Assembly: GCA_964394085.1 (NCBI GenBank)
Contig: CAYMWF010000032.1
Span: 1-59,512 of the forward strand
DNA length: 59,512 bases
Direction of reading: 5' to 3'
Origin: CAYMWF01 sp964394085 [NCBI: uncultured Gemmatimonadota bacterium]
Lineage (GTDB): Bacteria > GCA-2686955 > CAYMWF01
Shown here: positions 17,747-26,445 of the stretch, piece by piece
How the letters are laid out: each line of letters starts with the position of its first letter
Position numbering within the stretch: position 1 is the stretch's first letter
Notes under the pieces: generated by a model
Seen by the model: only the letters and a program-made list of their open reading frames with translations
Told to the model about the DNA's origin: nothing
The model's database searches: none
Translations under genes and position numbers: made by a program

Positions 17747-19204
17747 ATGCCCAAGAAAGAAATTCTTCTTATCATGCCTAAGACCGGGCCGGTTCTTTTC
17801 ACACCGCCTTTTGCATTGATGGCACTTGCCGGGGCCATGCCTTCGGATAAACGGGAAAATGTGCACATAATCGACACCCGTTTGCCCGGTTCATTGAATA
17901 AGATCAGGAAAAAGATCCAGCCACGCGATATTTTAATGGCCGGTATCACATCGATGACAGGTCCCCAGATTATTCACGGTATCAGGGTCAGCCGGTTTAT
18001 TAAAAATCAGCTTCCAGAAGTACCTGTTGTCTGGGGCGGGATACACCCATCCTACCTTCCGGAGCAGACGGTATCCGAACCTGAAATAGATTTTGTCGTT
18101 GCCGGACATGGGGATTTTACGCTTCCTGAGCTTGAGGAAGCTCTTTCAGGCAAGAGACCTGTATCGGCTGTGAAAGGTTTGTATTATAAACAACCTGGGA
18201 ATAATTCAATCCTTTCAAACGGGAACCGTTCAGCCGATGAACTCAAGCACCTGGCTTCCTATGCGTGGGATAAGGTTGATCCGGGCGATTATATTGTACG
18301 CGACCTTGTAAGAAACCGCACCATCAGCATGTTCTCCAGTAGGGGATGCCCGCACCAATGTACCTTCTGTTATGCTGAATCGTTTCACCATCGTCGCTGG
18401 ATCGGTCAATCCGCGGAAATGGTGCTTTCAGAGGTCGATCAAGTCATATCCAGGTGCTCTTTTGATTCTATTTATTTCCACGATGATAATTTCGCCGTTA
18501 ACAGAAAAAGGCTTGAAGATATCGCGATAGGATTGAAAGAGCGTAATCTCTACTTCGGCTTCGCACTCAAATTGAAGTATTTCGACGAAGAACTGGCGGC
18601 TTTTCTGAAAGAACACAACTGCGACAGGATAGACTGGGGGGCGGAATCGGGCTCGAATAAAGTTCTGAAGCTCTACAAAAAAGAGCAGACTTCGGAAGAC
18701 TCTATCAATGCCGCAAAGCTGATGCGGAAATATGATTTGAGTGGACAAGTGAGCACGGTGGTGGGACATCCGGATGAAACCGAGGAAGATGTTGCGGCGA
18801 CCCTTAGTTTGGTGGATGAAATGCGGAGGATAAATCCCCGGCTCAGAATTGCCGACATTAAAATATTAACGCCTTACCCGGGTTCAAAGTTCTTTCAGAC
18901 TGCCGTTGGTCTGGGTTTCGAACCACCAAAGCGGTTAAAGGACTGGAGTCATTTCTATTGGAATAATCCACGTCTGCCATGGTTGAAGAATCGAAGGCGC
19001 CTCGAGGTGATTTCGTTCACTTCGCTGGTAGTTTTCTTTTCCTGGCGGCTACGAAAAAAGAACCCTGTCTATAACGGCCTGCTGTTTCTCTTCAGGAATC
19101 TGGAAATGATCAGATGGAAAAAGCGGTTCTGGTGGTTCGCGCCGGAAATCAGATTGATGAAAAAGTATCTGGAACTGATTAATTATTCACTTCGTTACCG
19201 ATAG
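17747..19204 (+). CDS. B12-binding domain radical SAM protein
   Basis: The 485-residue protein has an N-terminal cobalamin-binding-type Rossmann domain (about residues 1-150, with VVWGGIHPSYLPE and VVAGHGDFTLPEL). The radical SAM core has CPHQCTFC near residue 205, and a basic aromatic C-terminal tail follows. The family catalyses methyl transfers or rearrangements with SAM and often cobalamin, for instance on lipids, hopanoids or antibiotics. The start is ATG with GGGAGG directly upstream. It ends inside the convergent nucleoside phosphorylase gene with a 10-base overlap. It sits in a row with the GT-C-like and SPASM-type genes, which suggests a shared pathway that I cannot name. Confidence 0.88.
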   Translation: MPKKEILLIMPKTGPVLFTPPFALMALAGAMPSDKRENVHIIDTRLPGSLNKIRKKIQPRDILMAGITSMTGPQIIHGIRVSRFIKNQLPEVPVVWGGIHPSYLPEQTVSEPEIDFVVAGHGDFTLPELEEALSGKRPVSAVKGLYYKQPGNNSILSNGNRSADELKHLASYAWDKVDPGDYIVRDLVRNRTISMFSSRGCPHQCTFCYAESFHHRRWIGQSAEMVLSEVDQVISRCSFDSIYFHDDNFAVNRKRLEDIAIGLKERNLYFGFALKLKYFDEELAAFLKEHNCDRIDWGAESGSNKVLKLYKKEQTSEDSINAAKLMRKYDLSGQVSTVVGHPDETEEDVAATLSLVDEMRRINPRLRIADIKILTPYPGSKFFQTAVGLGFEPPKRLKDWSHFYWNNPRLPWLKNRRRLEVISFTSLVVFFSWRLRKKNPVYNGLLFLFRNLEMIRWKKRFWWFAPEIRLMKKYLELINYSLRYR

Positions 19205-19965
19205 ACCCCGTTGTCATTACCCGTTTTTACTTCTTTATCAAGTATCACCACTGCGTTCAGCGCTGTTTGTATTGCAGGAGTCATATCGAAGGAACCGCCT
19301 ATCGGTTCGTGTTGATGGGTACTCCCGACGACTAAGAGTACTTCCGCCGATCTCACCCCGCGAATAGTTGAGATGATAAAAATGGCCGAGGATTCCATTG
19401 ATGTAGCCAGCACACCGGCTCTCTCCCAGCATCGCCACAGGCTTTCATTCGTTTCTTCGGCTGGCGCCATCTCACGGATTTCCGAGTAGAATGAATCTTT
19501 GCAGTGGGTGACGCCGTAACTGTGTCGGAGTCCGAGCTCTGCTGCAGCCCGTCGCAGGGCGAACACGACGTCGGGATCAGGTACCGCCGGATAAGAGAGA
19601 GGCAGATACTGCCTTGTCGTTCCATCTTCCCTTATCGATCCTGTCGAGACCACAAGATGACCTACTTCGATATGCTCCTGCAACGAGCCGGCGGAACCAA
19701 CCCTGATGAATGTATGAGCGCCAACCTTGATGAGTTCTTCTACGGCGATTGCAGCCGAGGGGCACCCTATACCTGTTGAGCAGATCGCGACCGGAATCCC
19801 CTCGAAAAAACCGCGCCACGTGACGAACTCCCTTTTCCTCGTTACTTCCTCAGGTTGCTCGAGGTGTTTTGCAATAAGCGGAACCCTGTCAGGATCCCCC
19901 GGCAGGAGGACATATCCGGGGATATCGCCGGGTGCGAGATTAATATGGTATTCTTTTCCAGCCAT
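19195..19965 (-). CDS. Nucleoside phosphorylase, uridine phosphorylase-like
   Basis: The 256-residue protein matches the PNP/UDP family type 1 fold. It has the N-terminal phosphate-loop region LLPGDPDRVPLIA, the GIGCPSAAIAVEEL segment, RVGSAGSLQ, and a C-terminal SMESSAIF segment that positions ribose. The length is typical. It would split uridine or a related nucleoside with phosphate to base and ribose-1-phosphate in the cytoplasm. The start is ATG with AGGAACAGGAA upstream. It lies 36 bases after the subtilisin gene on the same strand, with a hairpin in between, so readthrough is possible. The exact base preference is inference. Confidence 0.88.
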   Translation of the reverse strand: MAGKEYHINLAPGDIPGYVLLPGDPDRVPLIAKHLEQPEEVTRKREFVTWRGFFEGIPVAICSTGIGCPSAAIAVEELIKVGAHTFIRVGSAGSLQEHIEVGHLVVSTGSIREDGTTRQYLPLSYPAVPDPDVVFALRRAAAELGLRHSYGVTHCKDSFYSEIREMAPAEETNESLWRCWERAGVLATSMESSAIFIISTIRGVRSAEVLLVVGSTHQHEPIGGSFDMTPAIQTALNAVVILDKEVKTGNDNGVYR

Positions 19966-19991
19966 TTCCTGTTCCTTCGGTCATGAGATTT

Positions 19992-20010
19992 CCCCGAAGA
20001 CTATTCGGGG
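19992..20010. terminator. Hairpin spanning the subtilisin stop codon
   Basis: CCCCGAA (19992-19998) and TTCGGGG (20004-20010) pair perfectly around a 5-base loop. The TAG stop of the subtilisin gene lies in the loop. The T-rich side (ATTTTGATTTT) follows on the plus strand, whereas on the minus strand only AAAT follows, so a simple Rho-independent terminator for the minus-strand gene is not certain. Confidence 0.4.
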
Positions 20011-22811
20011 ATTTTGATTTTCAAGCGGCATTGATACTCAGCCCAGGGAATATCCGGATATTCACCGAACCTTATCCTGACAAAATAATTCTCCGGCTCT
20101 AAATCAGGAGGAATCTGAATATCGAGTTGAATGGTGCCGTTATACCCGGGAGGGATGGTTACATTTGAAATCAGCGATTTTGTGAAAATCTGCCCGCGAG
20201 AGTCGCGGAGCTTGATCCATAAATCTCCCGAATAGGCGTATGTTTCGAAATTTCTTCCATCTAAGTATATTTGAAATTCCTCTCCGGGAAAAGCCGCCGC
20301 GGGCCAATCACGTGCCGTTAAAGTACAACCCGGAAGATATTTTCCGATGGAGAGGTCATCGATCCACCAACCCTTGGAACGTACAAACCCGTCGGTACCG
20401 AACCTGAATCGGATGAATGTTTCACCTCCGACTCCTGGAAGCGGGACGTATTCCCATCTTCCCTCAATTTTGTATCCGTAGCATTCTGTTCCCGGTTCGA
20501 ACGGGCTGGCTGCATTGGCCGTAATTGAGTACTCATGCCCTCCTGCGGGTTCGACTTGCTTCCAGGTTTTCCTGTCGTCTGTCGTAACCTCGATTATTCC
20601 GCCATCCCACACTTTTCCGGGGATCATCGTGTTTTTTTCAGTAATGATTTTATGAAAGAATTTAAGGACGGAACCGTATTCCACATCAAAACAATGAGTT
20701 TCGAGTGCCGCATCCACATAGTCTTCGGCTCTTTGCTCGAGTGAGTCCCCGCAATACCAGCTGTATGTGCCCCCCGGTGTATGATTGACCGAATCGGAAA
20801 GATGCCACTGATCAAGATATCTGGGGTTCGCTGTGTAATGACGCCACCCGTTGGTTGTTTCACAGTCGTCTTCGGATATCGTCGCCAGGGTGAAATCCAC
20901 CGTCTCAGAGCCTCCTTCAGGTAAGAATATCGATGCGGAGTCGGCTGCATGGGAGCATATTTCCGCGGAGATTGAATAGCCCTTTCCTGAAGGTACGTCA
21001 CTGATTGAATAATTACCGAAAGGATCTGTCAGGATCGGATCCGATTCCATTTCTGCAACTGAAATTCGCACGTCAGAGAGAGGATCTCCATAGGTGTCTT
21101 TTACTGAGCCGGAAATGGAACCCGTCGGGATTTGCGTCAAAACAAAATCAACTGTTACGGTATCGGCGGAAGGAGTTTCGATAACGGTTTCGACTGGGAA
21201 ATAACCGAAACATTCGGCTCGGACCGTTATTGAAGAATCCCCGGGAACAGCGAAGGTGTAGATACCCTCCGGACCGCTTTCTGTAATACGCCAGGAACCT
21301 GGAACCGAAACTGCAGCCTCGAGGGGGATGCCGGAGTCATTTTCCACCGTTCCAGTGATCGTTCCTCTCCTGACAAGAAATGAGTGCGACTCACTGACGT
21401 CTAATCTGCCCCATCCATAATCATTATCCGGACCGGGTTCGCCAAGATCATGTGCTCCGGCTTTCAATGCGTCTTCAATTTCTTCCACAGGCAGGTTGAT
21501 ATCGTAGGAGAGCAGGAGCGCGACTGCGCCCGTGACATGCGGGCATGCCATGGACGTCCCGTTCCAACTGGAATAACCTCCGCCCGGGACACTCGATTTG
21601 ATCGATACGCCCGGTGCTGAAATTTCCGGTTCTATATTATCATAATTGCAGGGAGAAGGTCCCCGACCGCTGAATCCGGCTATATCGTCCCCGGAGTTTG
21701 TCGCGCCTACCCCGAAAGCGTGCGCATAATTCGCCGGGCTCCTGGTTGAAGCATATCCCGGGCCTTCATTTCCGGAAGCGAAAGAAGGAAATATTCCAGC
21801 CGCCCGCCAGGCATCGATACAGCCGGCATAATCAATGAAGCAGCCCTCATTCACTATCGCCCACGAATTCGAAACCACGTGGGGTGCATCATCCGTTTCC
21901 GGGTCGCCGTCAGGATCAAGGAACCATTGGAATATCTGCAGGAACGCAAGCCCTGTTGAGCCTCCCTTGTCGTTCCAGGCTCTTGCTGCTATGAAAGTTG
22001 CGCCCGGGGCGATACCTATATGCTTGCCGGAAGCATCTCCCCCGCAGAATGTTCCGATTGTGTGTGTACCGTGAGCGCCTGTATCACACGGATCCGGTCG
22101 CTCTGAATATGGATCGAACCAGCTTCCCGGTCCGCCTTTGAAACGGGAAGCGAGATCGGGATGGTTTACGTCGGCTCCCGTGTCAAAGCTGCCGATTACG
22201 ACATTCTGACCGGTATATCCAATATCCCATACATCATCAGCATTCACTTTTGAAATATTCCATTCGTATGATGAATCGGCACCTTGATTACCATCGTGAT
22301 CCGGACAGGTTACAGGTGAAGGATATTCAGGGGCTGGTGGTGGAAGATCGATTCGAGAGATTCCGGGTACTTCCAGCAATCGAAAAATGGATTCCTTATC
22401 CGTCTTCACCGCAATGGAGTTGATAATCCAGAACCTCGATACAGGTTCTATCCCCATATCGCTGAGTTTTTGAATAATCTGCGGCTGGGTGGCGGTGGAG
22501 ACGTCGCGTAACAGCCTGTTTACAGACAAACGTCGATCCTTTTTCAATCCTTTCGCAGGATTTCGAAGAAGTTGTGACAGATCGGCTTGTTCATCAAGGA
22601 TAACCATGACGGTGATAATCGTATCGTCATCGATCGACTTAATTGCATCATGTAAGCGCGGGGTAATGATCGAAGCATGATTCCTTGGTGATTCCGTGAG
22701 TATCTCTGCCGCAGTTCCCCCGGCGTTAAAAAGAAGAAGAGAGACAATTACGATCAGATAGGTTGAAGAACGGTTGCAATGGTGTTTTCTTTCCATCGTT
22801 TTTTCTTTCAT
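20001..22811 (-). CDS. Secreted subtilisin-family (S8) serine protease, multidomain
   Basis: The 936-residue protein has a signal peptide and an inhibitor-like propeptide. The S8 catalytic domain has Asp210 (SFDTGAD), His247 (HGTHT) and Ser420 (NGTSMACPH). After it come two carboxypeptidase-regulatory-like beta domains (about 490-640), a region with paired cysteines resembling MAM or immune-inhibitor-A modules (about 645-800), and a C-terminal beta domain. There is no FlgD-like sorting tail, in contrast to the cysteine protease. The C-terminus faintly resembles the C-terminal module of the M14 carboxypeptidase (P-x3-Y then G-x-YP). ATG 22811 gives the full frame; ATG 22796 is an equally good start, and a predicted promoter lies so close that the shorter form may be real. 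It is an extracellular protease for nutrient proteins. Confidence 0.93.
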   Translation of the reverse strand: MKEKTMERKHHCNRSSTYLIVIVSLLLFNAGGTAAEILTESPRNHASIITPRLHDAIKSIDDDTIITVMVILDEQADLSQLLRNPAKGLKKDRRLSVNRLLRDVSTATQPQIIQKLSDMGIEPVSRFWIINSIAVKTDKESIFRLLEVPGISRIDLPPPAPEYPSPVTCPDHDGNQGADSSYEWNISKVNADDVWDIGYTGQNVVIGSFDTGADVNHPDLASRFKGGPGSWFDPYSERPDPCDTGAHGTHTIGTFCGGDASGKHIGIAPGATFIAARAWNDKGGSTGLAFLQIFQWFLDPDGDPETDDAPHVVSNSWAIVNEGCFIDYAGCIDAWRAAGIFPSFASGNEGPGYASTRSPANYAHAFGVGATNSGDDIAGFSGRGPSPCNYDNIEPEISAPGVSIKSSVPGGGYSSWNGTSMACPHVTGAVALLLSYDINLPVEEIEDALKAGAHDLGEPGPDNDYGWGRLDVSESHSFLVRRGTITGTVENDSGIPLEAAVSVPGSWRITESGPEGIYTFAVPGDSSITVRAECFGYFPVETVIETPSADTVTVDFVLTQIPTGSISGSVKDTYGDPLSDVRISVAEMESDPILTDPFGNYSISDVPSGKGYSISAEICSHAADSASIFLPEGGSETVDFTLATISEDDCETTNGWRHYTANPRYLDQWHLSDSVNHTPGGTYSWYCGDSLEQRAEDYVDAALETHCFDVEYGSVLKFFHKIITEKNTMIPGKVWDGGIIEVTTDDRKTWKQVEPAGGHEYSITANAASPFEPGTECYGYKIEGRWEYVPLPGVGGETFIRFRFGTDGFVRSKGWWIDDLSIGKYLPGCTLTARDWPAAAFPGEEFQIYLDGRNFETYAYSGDLWIKLRDSRGQIFTKSLISNVTIPPGYNGTIQLDIQIPPDLEPENYFVRIRFGEYPDIPWAEYQCRLKIKIPE

Positions 22812-22822
22812 CAGTCGGGAAA

Positions 22823-22852
22823 ACTATACAGTTATTCCGGGTTGCCCGTCAT
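22823..22852 (-). promoter_or_regulatory. Candidate promoter of the subtilisin gene
   Basis: On the minus strand ATGACG (22852-22847, 4 of 6), an 18-base spacer and TATAGT (22828-22823, 5 of 6). The predicted start near 22816 is only five bases before ATG 22811, which would favour initiation at ATG 22796. Confidence 0.4.
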
Positions 22853-22896
22853 TGGATAGGCAGGAAGGGGTTAGTTTCGTTCATCAGGAGTTTACA

Positions 22897-22956
22897 ATGA
22901 ACAAACTGCAGAACCCGGATTCAGAACGAAAAGAGTCCGCCCCGGGGTGGGGTTGA
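22897..22956 (+). CDS. Possible 19-residue small protein
   Basis: The frame has ATG 22897 with CAGGAG six bases upstream, and ends at TGA 22956. The peptide is polar (MNKLQNPDSERKESAPGWG). The 3' end is GC-rich (CCCCGGGG). It lies between two leftward genes on the opposite strand. The good ribosome binding site is its only support. Confidence 0.25.
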   Translation: MNKLQNPDSERKESAPGWG

Positions 22957-22968
22957 ATTAGTGTAAAA

Positions 22969-23673
22969 TCAGTATGCACCCTGTTTGGTGAAAACAGCCT
23001 TGAAAGTTGCCAGAATTATCTTCGCATCGAGAGTGAAGGATTGGCCATTTATGTAAGCAATATCCATTCTAACCCTGTCGTCAAAATCTACATCGCTTCG
23101 GCCATTCACCTGCCACAATCCGGTAATACCAGGGGTTACGGCCAAACGGGCTTTTTGCCACTCTTTGTACTGGCCTGGCGGGAATGACGTGGGTCTGGGT
23201 CCGACCAGGTTCATATCCCCCTTGACGATATTAATCAGGTTGGGCAGTTCGTCAATCGACCATTTTCTCAGTATCGCGCCGACTTTAGTAATCCTAGGAT
23301 CATTTTCCATCTTGAAGTCCGGCCAGGAAAGTTTGTTGAACTTGAGGAGATTCGCTTTCATTTCCTCAGCATTATTATACATCGTTCTAAACTTATACAT
23401 ATAGAATCGACGTCCATGCTTTCCCGTTCTCAGCTGCTTGAAAAAGATCGAACCGCTGGAGTCCAATTTTATCAAAATGGCCAGAAATAGAAATACAGGA
23501 CTCAAAAAAATAAGGCCGAACAGACTGAGGATGAATGAATAAATCCGGGAGATGGATCTGTAGAAGATTCGGTTGTTGATATTGAGTCCTGCGTACACGG
23601 AGTGAACGTACATCCGGGTTTGTCCCGGATTCAAGGTCTGAGTGCTTTCAGGCTGCATTTTGTTTAGATACAC
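22969..23673 (-). CDS. Initiating sugar-1-phosphate transferase (polyisoprenyl-phosphate hexose-1-phosphate transferase)
   Basis: The 234-residue protein is the short, catalytic-core form of the bacterial sugar transferase family. It has one membrane helix (FILSLFGLIFLSPVFLFLAIL), then KFRTM, the RKWSIDELPNLINI segment, VGPRP, and a GLWQVNGR segment near the end. It transfers a sugar phosphate from a nucleotide sugar to undecaprenyl phosphate, which is the first step of Wzx/Wzy exopolysaccharide synthesis. The WbaP-type four-helix extension is absent. The start is GTG 23673 with AGGTGAG upstream; ATG 23658 is the alternative. It is the last gene of the leftward arm. The specificity for galactose, glucose or another sugar is not decidable here. 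Confidence 0.92.
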   Translation of the reverse strand: MYLNKMQPESTQTLNPGQTRMYVHSVYAGLNINNRIFYRSISRIYSFILSLFGLIFLSPVFLFLAILIKLDSSGSIFFKQLRTGKHGRRFYMYKFRTMYNNAEEMKANLLKFNKLSWPDFKMENDPRITKVGAILRKWSIDELPNLINIVKGDMNLVGPRPTSFPPGQYKEWQKARLAVTPGITGLWQVNGRSDVDFDDRVRMDIAYINGQSFTLDAKIILATFKAVFTKQGAY

Positions 23674-23769
23674 CTCACCTGTCCCGCTTGCAGTTTAATC
23701 AGCCCATTAAGAGTGTGGGTATATTTTAATATCTCAAACACAACTTTGCAAAAAAAATTCTACTATTTT

Positions 23770-25239
23770 TTATTTTATCGTCATCCTTTTTTTCGTCCGG
23801 ATAAAGATGTGCTTGAAGAGTTTTCTGCCTGCACTGAGATTTCTCATGAATTCATCCGGGTTCGAAACCGATTGGCCAAACTTTCTGGCGATATAACCAG
23901 GGGATAAATAGAAAGAAAGCCTGGCATCGTCGCAGATATCGAGAAGCTCTTCCGAAGTAAACTCGTCCGTATCGACAACTGTGTTGTGCTGCCCGCTTTC
24001 ATTTACCCAGTCTGCGTAATTCGTGCTCTTAATATATCCTTTCTCCTGCCACAGCCGGTACAAATCCGAACCTGGATATACCATAATGGGAAAGAACTGT
24101 GCTGAATCCAGTTTCATCGACTTCGCCCAGGTGACGGTTTTGCGGAAATTATCCTTTGTGTCTCCCGGTGCACCAGCGATGAAACATCCGTGCACTAAAA
24201 TGCCCGCTTCTTTCGTGTCCGAGCAGAAGTTTTCCATTTTTTCCAGTGTATTCCTTTTCCGCATACCCTCTAACACTTCCGGTACGGCGCTTTCGAATCC
24301 GACACAGACAAGCCTCGCGTGAGCTCTTTTCATGAGTTTCAAAGTGTCGAGATCAAGATCCGCTCTGGAATTGGCGCACCAGTCGATATGAATCTTTCTC
24401 CGGATGATTTCTTCACAAAAGGAGCGCAGTCTCTTTCGGTTTATTGTAAGGGTATCATCCTCGAACATAACCTCTTTCACATGGGGAAGATCATTTTGAA
24501 TATATTCGAGTTCATCGACAACATTTTCAATGGAGCGCACTCTGTACTGTCTTCCCTGGAATGTCGCCGGATAGACACAGAATATGCATTTATGAGGACA
24601 TCCCCTTCCGCTGTTGATAGTGACCAGCGGCTTCTTCCCATGAGCGTATCCATAGTCCTCAAGCTTAAGATGTTTTGAATAAACTTCGCTGACGAATGGC
24701 AGGCTATCCAGGTCCTCGATATACGGCCGGTCCTCGGTATGAATGATTTTGCCTTCTTTTCTGAAAGTCAGTCCCTGTATGTCCTCGCCGGGGGTTTCCC
24801 CGCGCTTGATATACCCGGCAATGTCCAGAATTGTGTAATCGTATTCAAGACGTGCGATTGCATCGATCGATTCTGAAGACTCCATTGTTTCATCAGGTGT
24901 AGCGGAAACATGAGGACCAACCAATACGATGTATGTATCAGGCATTAGCTGCTTGATGCGTTCAGAAGTCTCGATATCTTTATATATGCTGGGTGTTGAT
25001 GTATCTACGACCACGAGGCGCGGTTTAAACTCGGCCAGAAGCGATTCGATGTCTTTGATTTGATAATTACGGGCCGGGCAGTCCATAAGTCGGACGTTGT
25101 ATTTGTTTTTTTCGAGGAGACCCGCTACGTACGCCAGCCACATGGGGTAATAAAACGTACCGCTTCGTGTTACAGCCGGTGAACGTTGTTCTCGGGAATA
25201 TTTTGGTAAAAAAGGTGGATTGAGAAAGAGGACATTCAT
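23770..25239 (-). CDS. B12-binding radical SAM protein within the exopolysaccharide locus
   Basis: The 489-residue protein has a cobalamin-binding-like N-terminal domain (LVGPHVSATPDETM), the cluster motif GRGCPHKCIFC near residue 208, and a C-terminal region with a YPGSDLYRLW segment. It is distantly related in layout to the protein at 17747-19204. I chose ATG 25239, which has AGGAG eight bases upstream, over the TTG two codons earlier. It sits between a GT4 glycosyltransferase and the initiating transferase, 74 bases downstream of the former, so it most likely modifies the polymer, its precursor or the lipid carrier, for example by C-methylation. That role is inference from position. Confidence 0.85.
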   Translation of the reverse strand: MNVLFLNPPFLPKYSREQRSPAVTRSGTFYYPMWLAYVAGLLEKNKYNVRLMDCPARNYQIKDIESLLAEFKPRLVVVDTSTPSIYKDIETSERIKQLMPDTYIVLVGPHVSATPDETMESSESIDAIARLEYDYTILDIAGYIKRGETPGEDIQGLTFRKEGKIIHTEDRPYIEDLDSLPFVSEVYSKHLKLEDYGYAHGKKPLVTINSGRGCPHKCIFCVYPATFQGRQYRVRSIENVVDELEYIQNDLPHVKEVMFEDDTLTINRKRLRSFCEEIIRRKIHIDWCANSRADLDLDTLKLMKRAHARLVCVGFESAVPEVLEGMRKRNTLEKMENFCSDTKEAGILVHGCFIAGAPGDTKDNFRKTVTWAKSMKLDSAQFFPIMVYPGSDLYRLWQEKGYIKSTNYADWVNESGQHNTVVDTDEFTSEELLDICDDARLSFYLSPGYIARKFGQSVSNPDEFMRNLSAGRKLFKHIFIRTKKRMTIK

Positions 25240-25313
25240 TGCCAACTCCTGATTTACATTAGCTCGATCACAAAGTTACTGTTCTTAACTTCCGGTGTCA
25301 TTCTCACTTGTTG

Positions 25314-26423
25314 TCAGGTTCTGTGTTTTGCAGTTTCCCGGTACACCTCAAGCACGGCGGGTACCATACGATCGGAAGAGTATGCTTCGCAGATCTCTTT
25401 GGATTTGGCAGCCGCTTTAGCCCTGTTTTCTTCTTCAAGAAGGGCAAGAACTTTGTCTGCCGCGCCTTCAATATCTCCAGTGTCGACAAGGGAGAGGTCG
25501 TCGATGTCTTCCAACACTTCGGCGATACCGGGTATTCTGTTTCCTACTACGGGCAAACCGAAATATAAGTATTCCAAAAGTACATAGGGCAAACCTTCCC
25601 AATAAGATAGAATCGTCGCAATTGTAAACTTTTTCACGATCGGATATGGATTATCCATATGTCCTGCGAAAATCATACGATCTGCGATGCCTAGTTCCCG
25701 GGTTTTCAGTTTCGCTTCACCAATGAGGGGACCGTCGCCAACCATTACAAAATAGACATCCCTGCGGACGCTGGCCACCTTTGCAGCCATGTCGATGAAA
25801 TCGAAAGGTCCTTTCTGACGTACGAAACGACCCACCTGCCCGACGATATGATTGTCGGGCAAGGAAATATCGTGGTTTGCCCGGGCTTTATTTTCCAATT
25901 CTTCAGGTACGATTTCATTCAGAACTTCTACTATTCGGTCATTCCGTACTTTGACTCCCCGTTCGCCGATCTGCAAAGATTTGAAACTGGAAGACGATAC
26001 GGCGATCACCTTGTCATTATACCTGCTGTAATAACGCCACAGTAACCCGTTGAGTCTTCTCTTCAATGCGTGTCGGATGAAAATAATATGAGGGGTATAA
26101 ATCACGGGATGAAGATTGAGAGAACCAGCTACCACGTGTCCCCAGAAACCAGCCTCGTTTCCATGTATGTGAACCGCATCGGGTTGAAAATTTCTGAGAA
26201 TCCGTTTCCCGCGGGAATAGGAACGCAGGGAAAAGTATTTGTTCATCGGCAGAGGAAATGCTTCAACACCGTCCAGAGATAGAGCATTCATGAGGGGTAA
26301 ATTGGATTCAGGAAAGAGAACCGCAACCGAATTGCCCCTTTTTACCAATCCATCTGCAAGCTGAACCACGTGTTTACCGGTTCCGCCAAATATCGGCTCA
26401 TTCAAGATGATTGCAATTTTCAT
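25314..26423 (-). CDS. Family 4 glycosyltransferase
   Basis: The 369-residue protein has the GT-B fold pattern. The N-terminal acceptor part begins MKIAIILNEPIFGGTGKHVVQL. The C-terminal nucleotide-sugar part has GQVGRFVRQKGPFDFI and the EX7E motif EGLPYVLLE. It would add a sugar to the lipid-linked repeat unit at the inner face of the membrane. The open frame extends upstream to 26504, but those 27 codons lie inside the preceding gene and read as a shadow of it. ATG 26423 is 23 bases after that gene's stop and is where family similarity begins. Confidence 0.9.
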   Translation of the reverse strand: MKIAIILNEPIFGGTGKHVVQLADGLVKRGNSVAVLFPESNLPLMNALSLDGVEAFPLPMNKYFSLRSYSRGKRILRNFQPDAVHIHGNEAGFWGHVVAGSLNLHPVIYTPHIIFIRHALKRRLNGLLWRYYSRYNDKVIAVSSSSFKSLQIGERGVKVRNDRIVEVLNEIVPEELENKARANHDISLPDNHIVGQVGRFVRQKGPFDFIDMAAKVASVRRDVYFVMVGDGPLIGEAKLKTRELGIADRMIFAGHMDNPYPIVKKFTIATILSYWEGLPYVLLEYLYFGLPVVGNRIPGIAEVLEDIDDLSLVDTGDIEGAADKVLALLEEENRAKAAAKSKEICEAYSSDRMVPAVLEVYRETAKHRT

Positions 26424-26445
26424 CCTTATAAAGCCCTTTCCAGCT

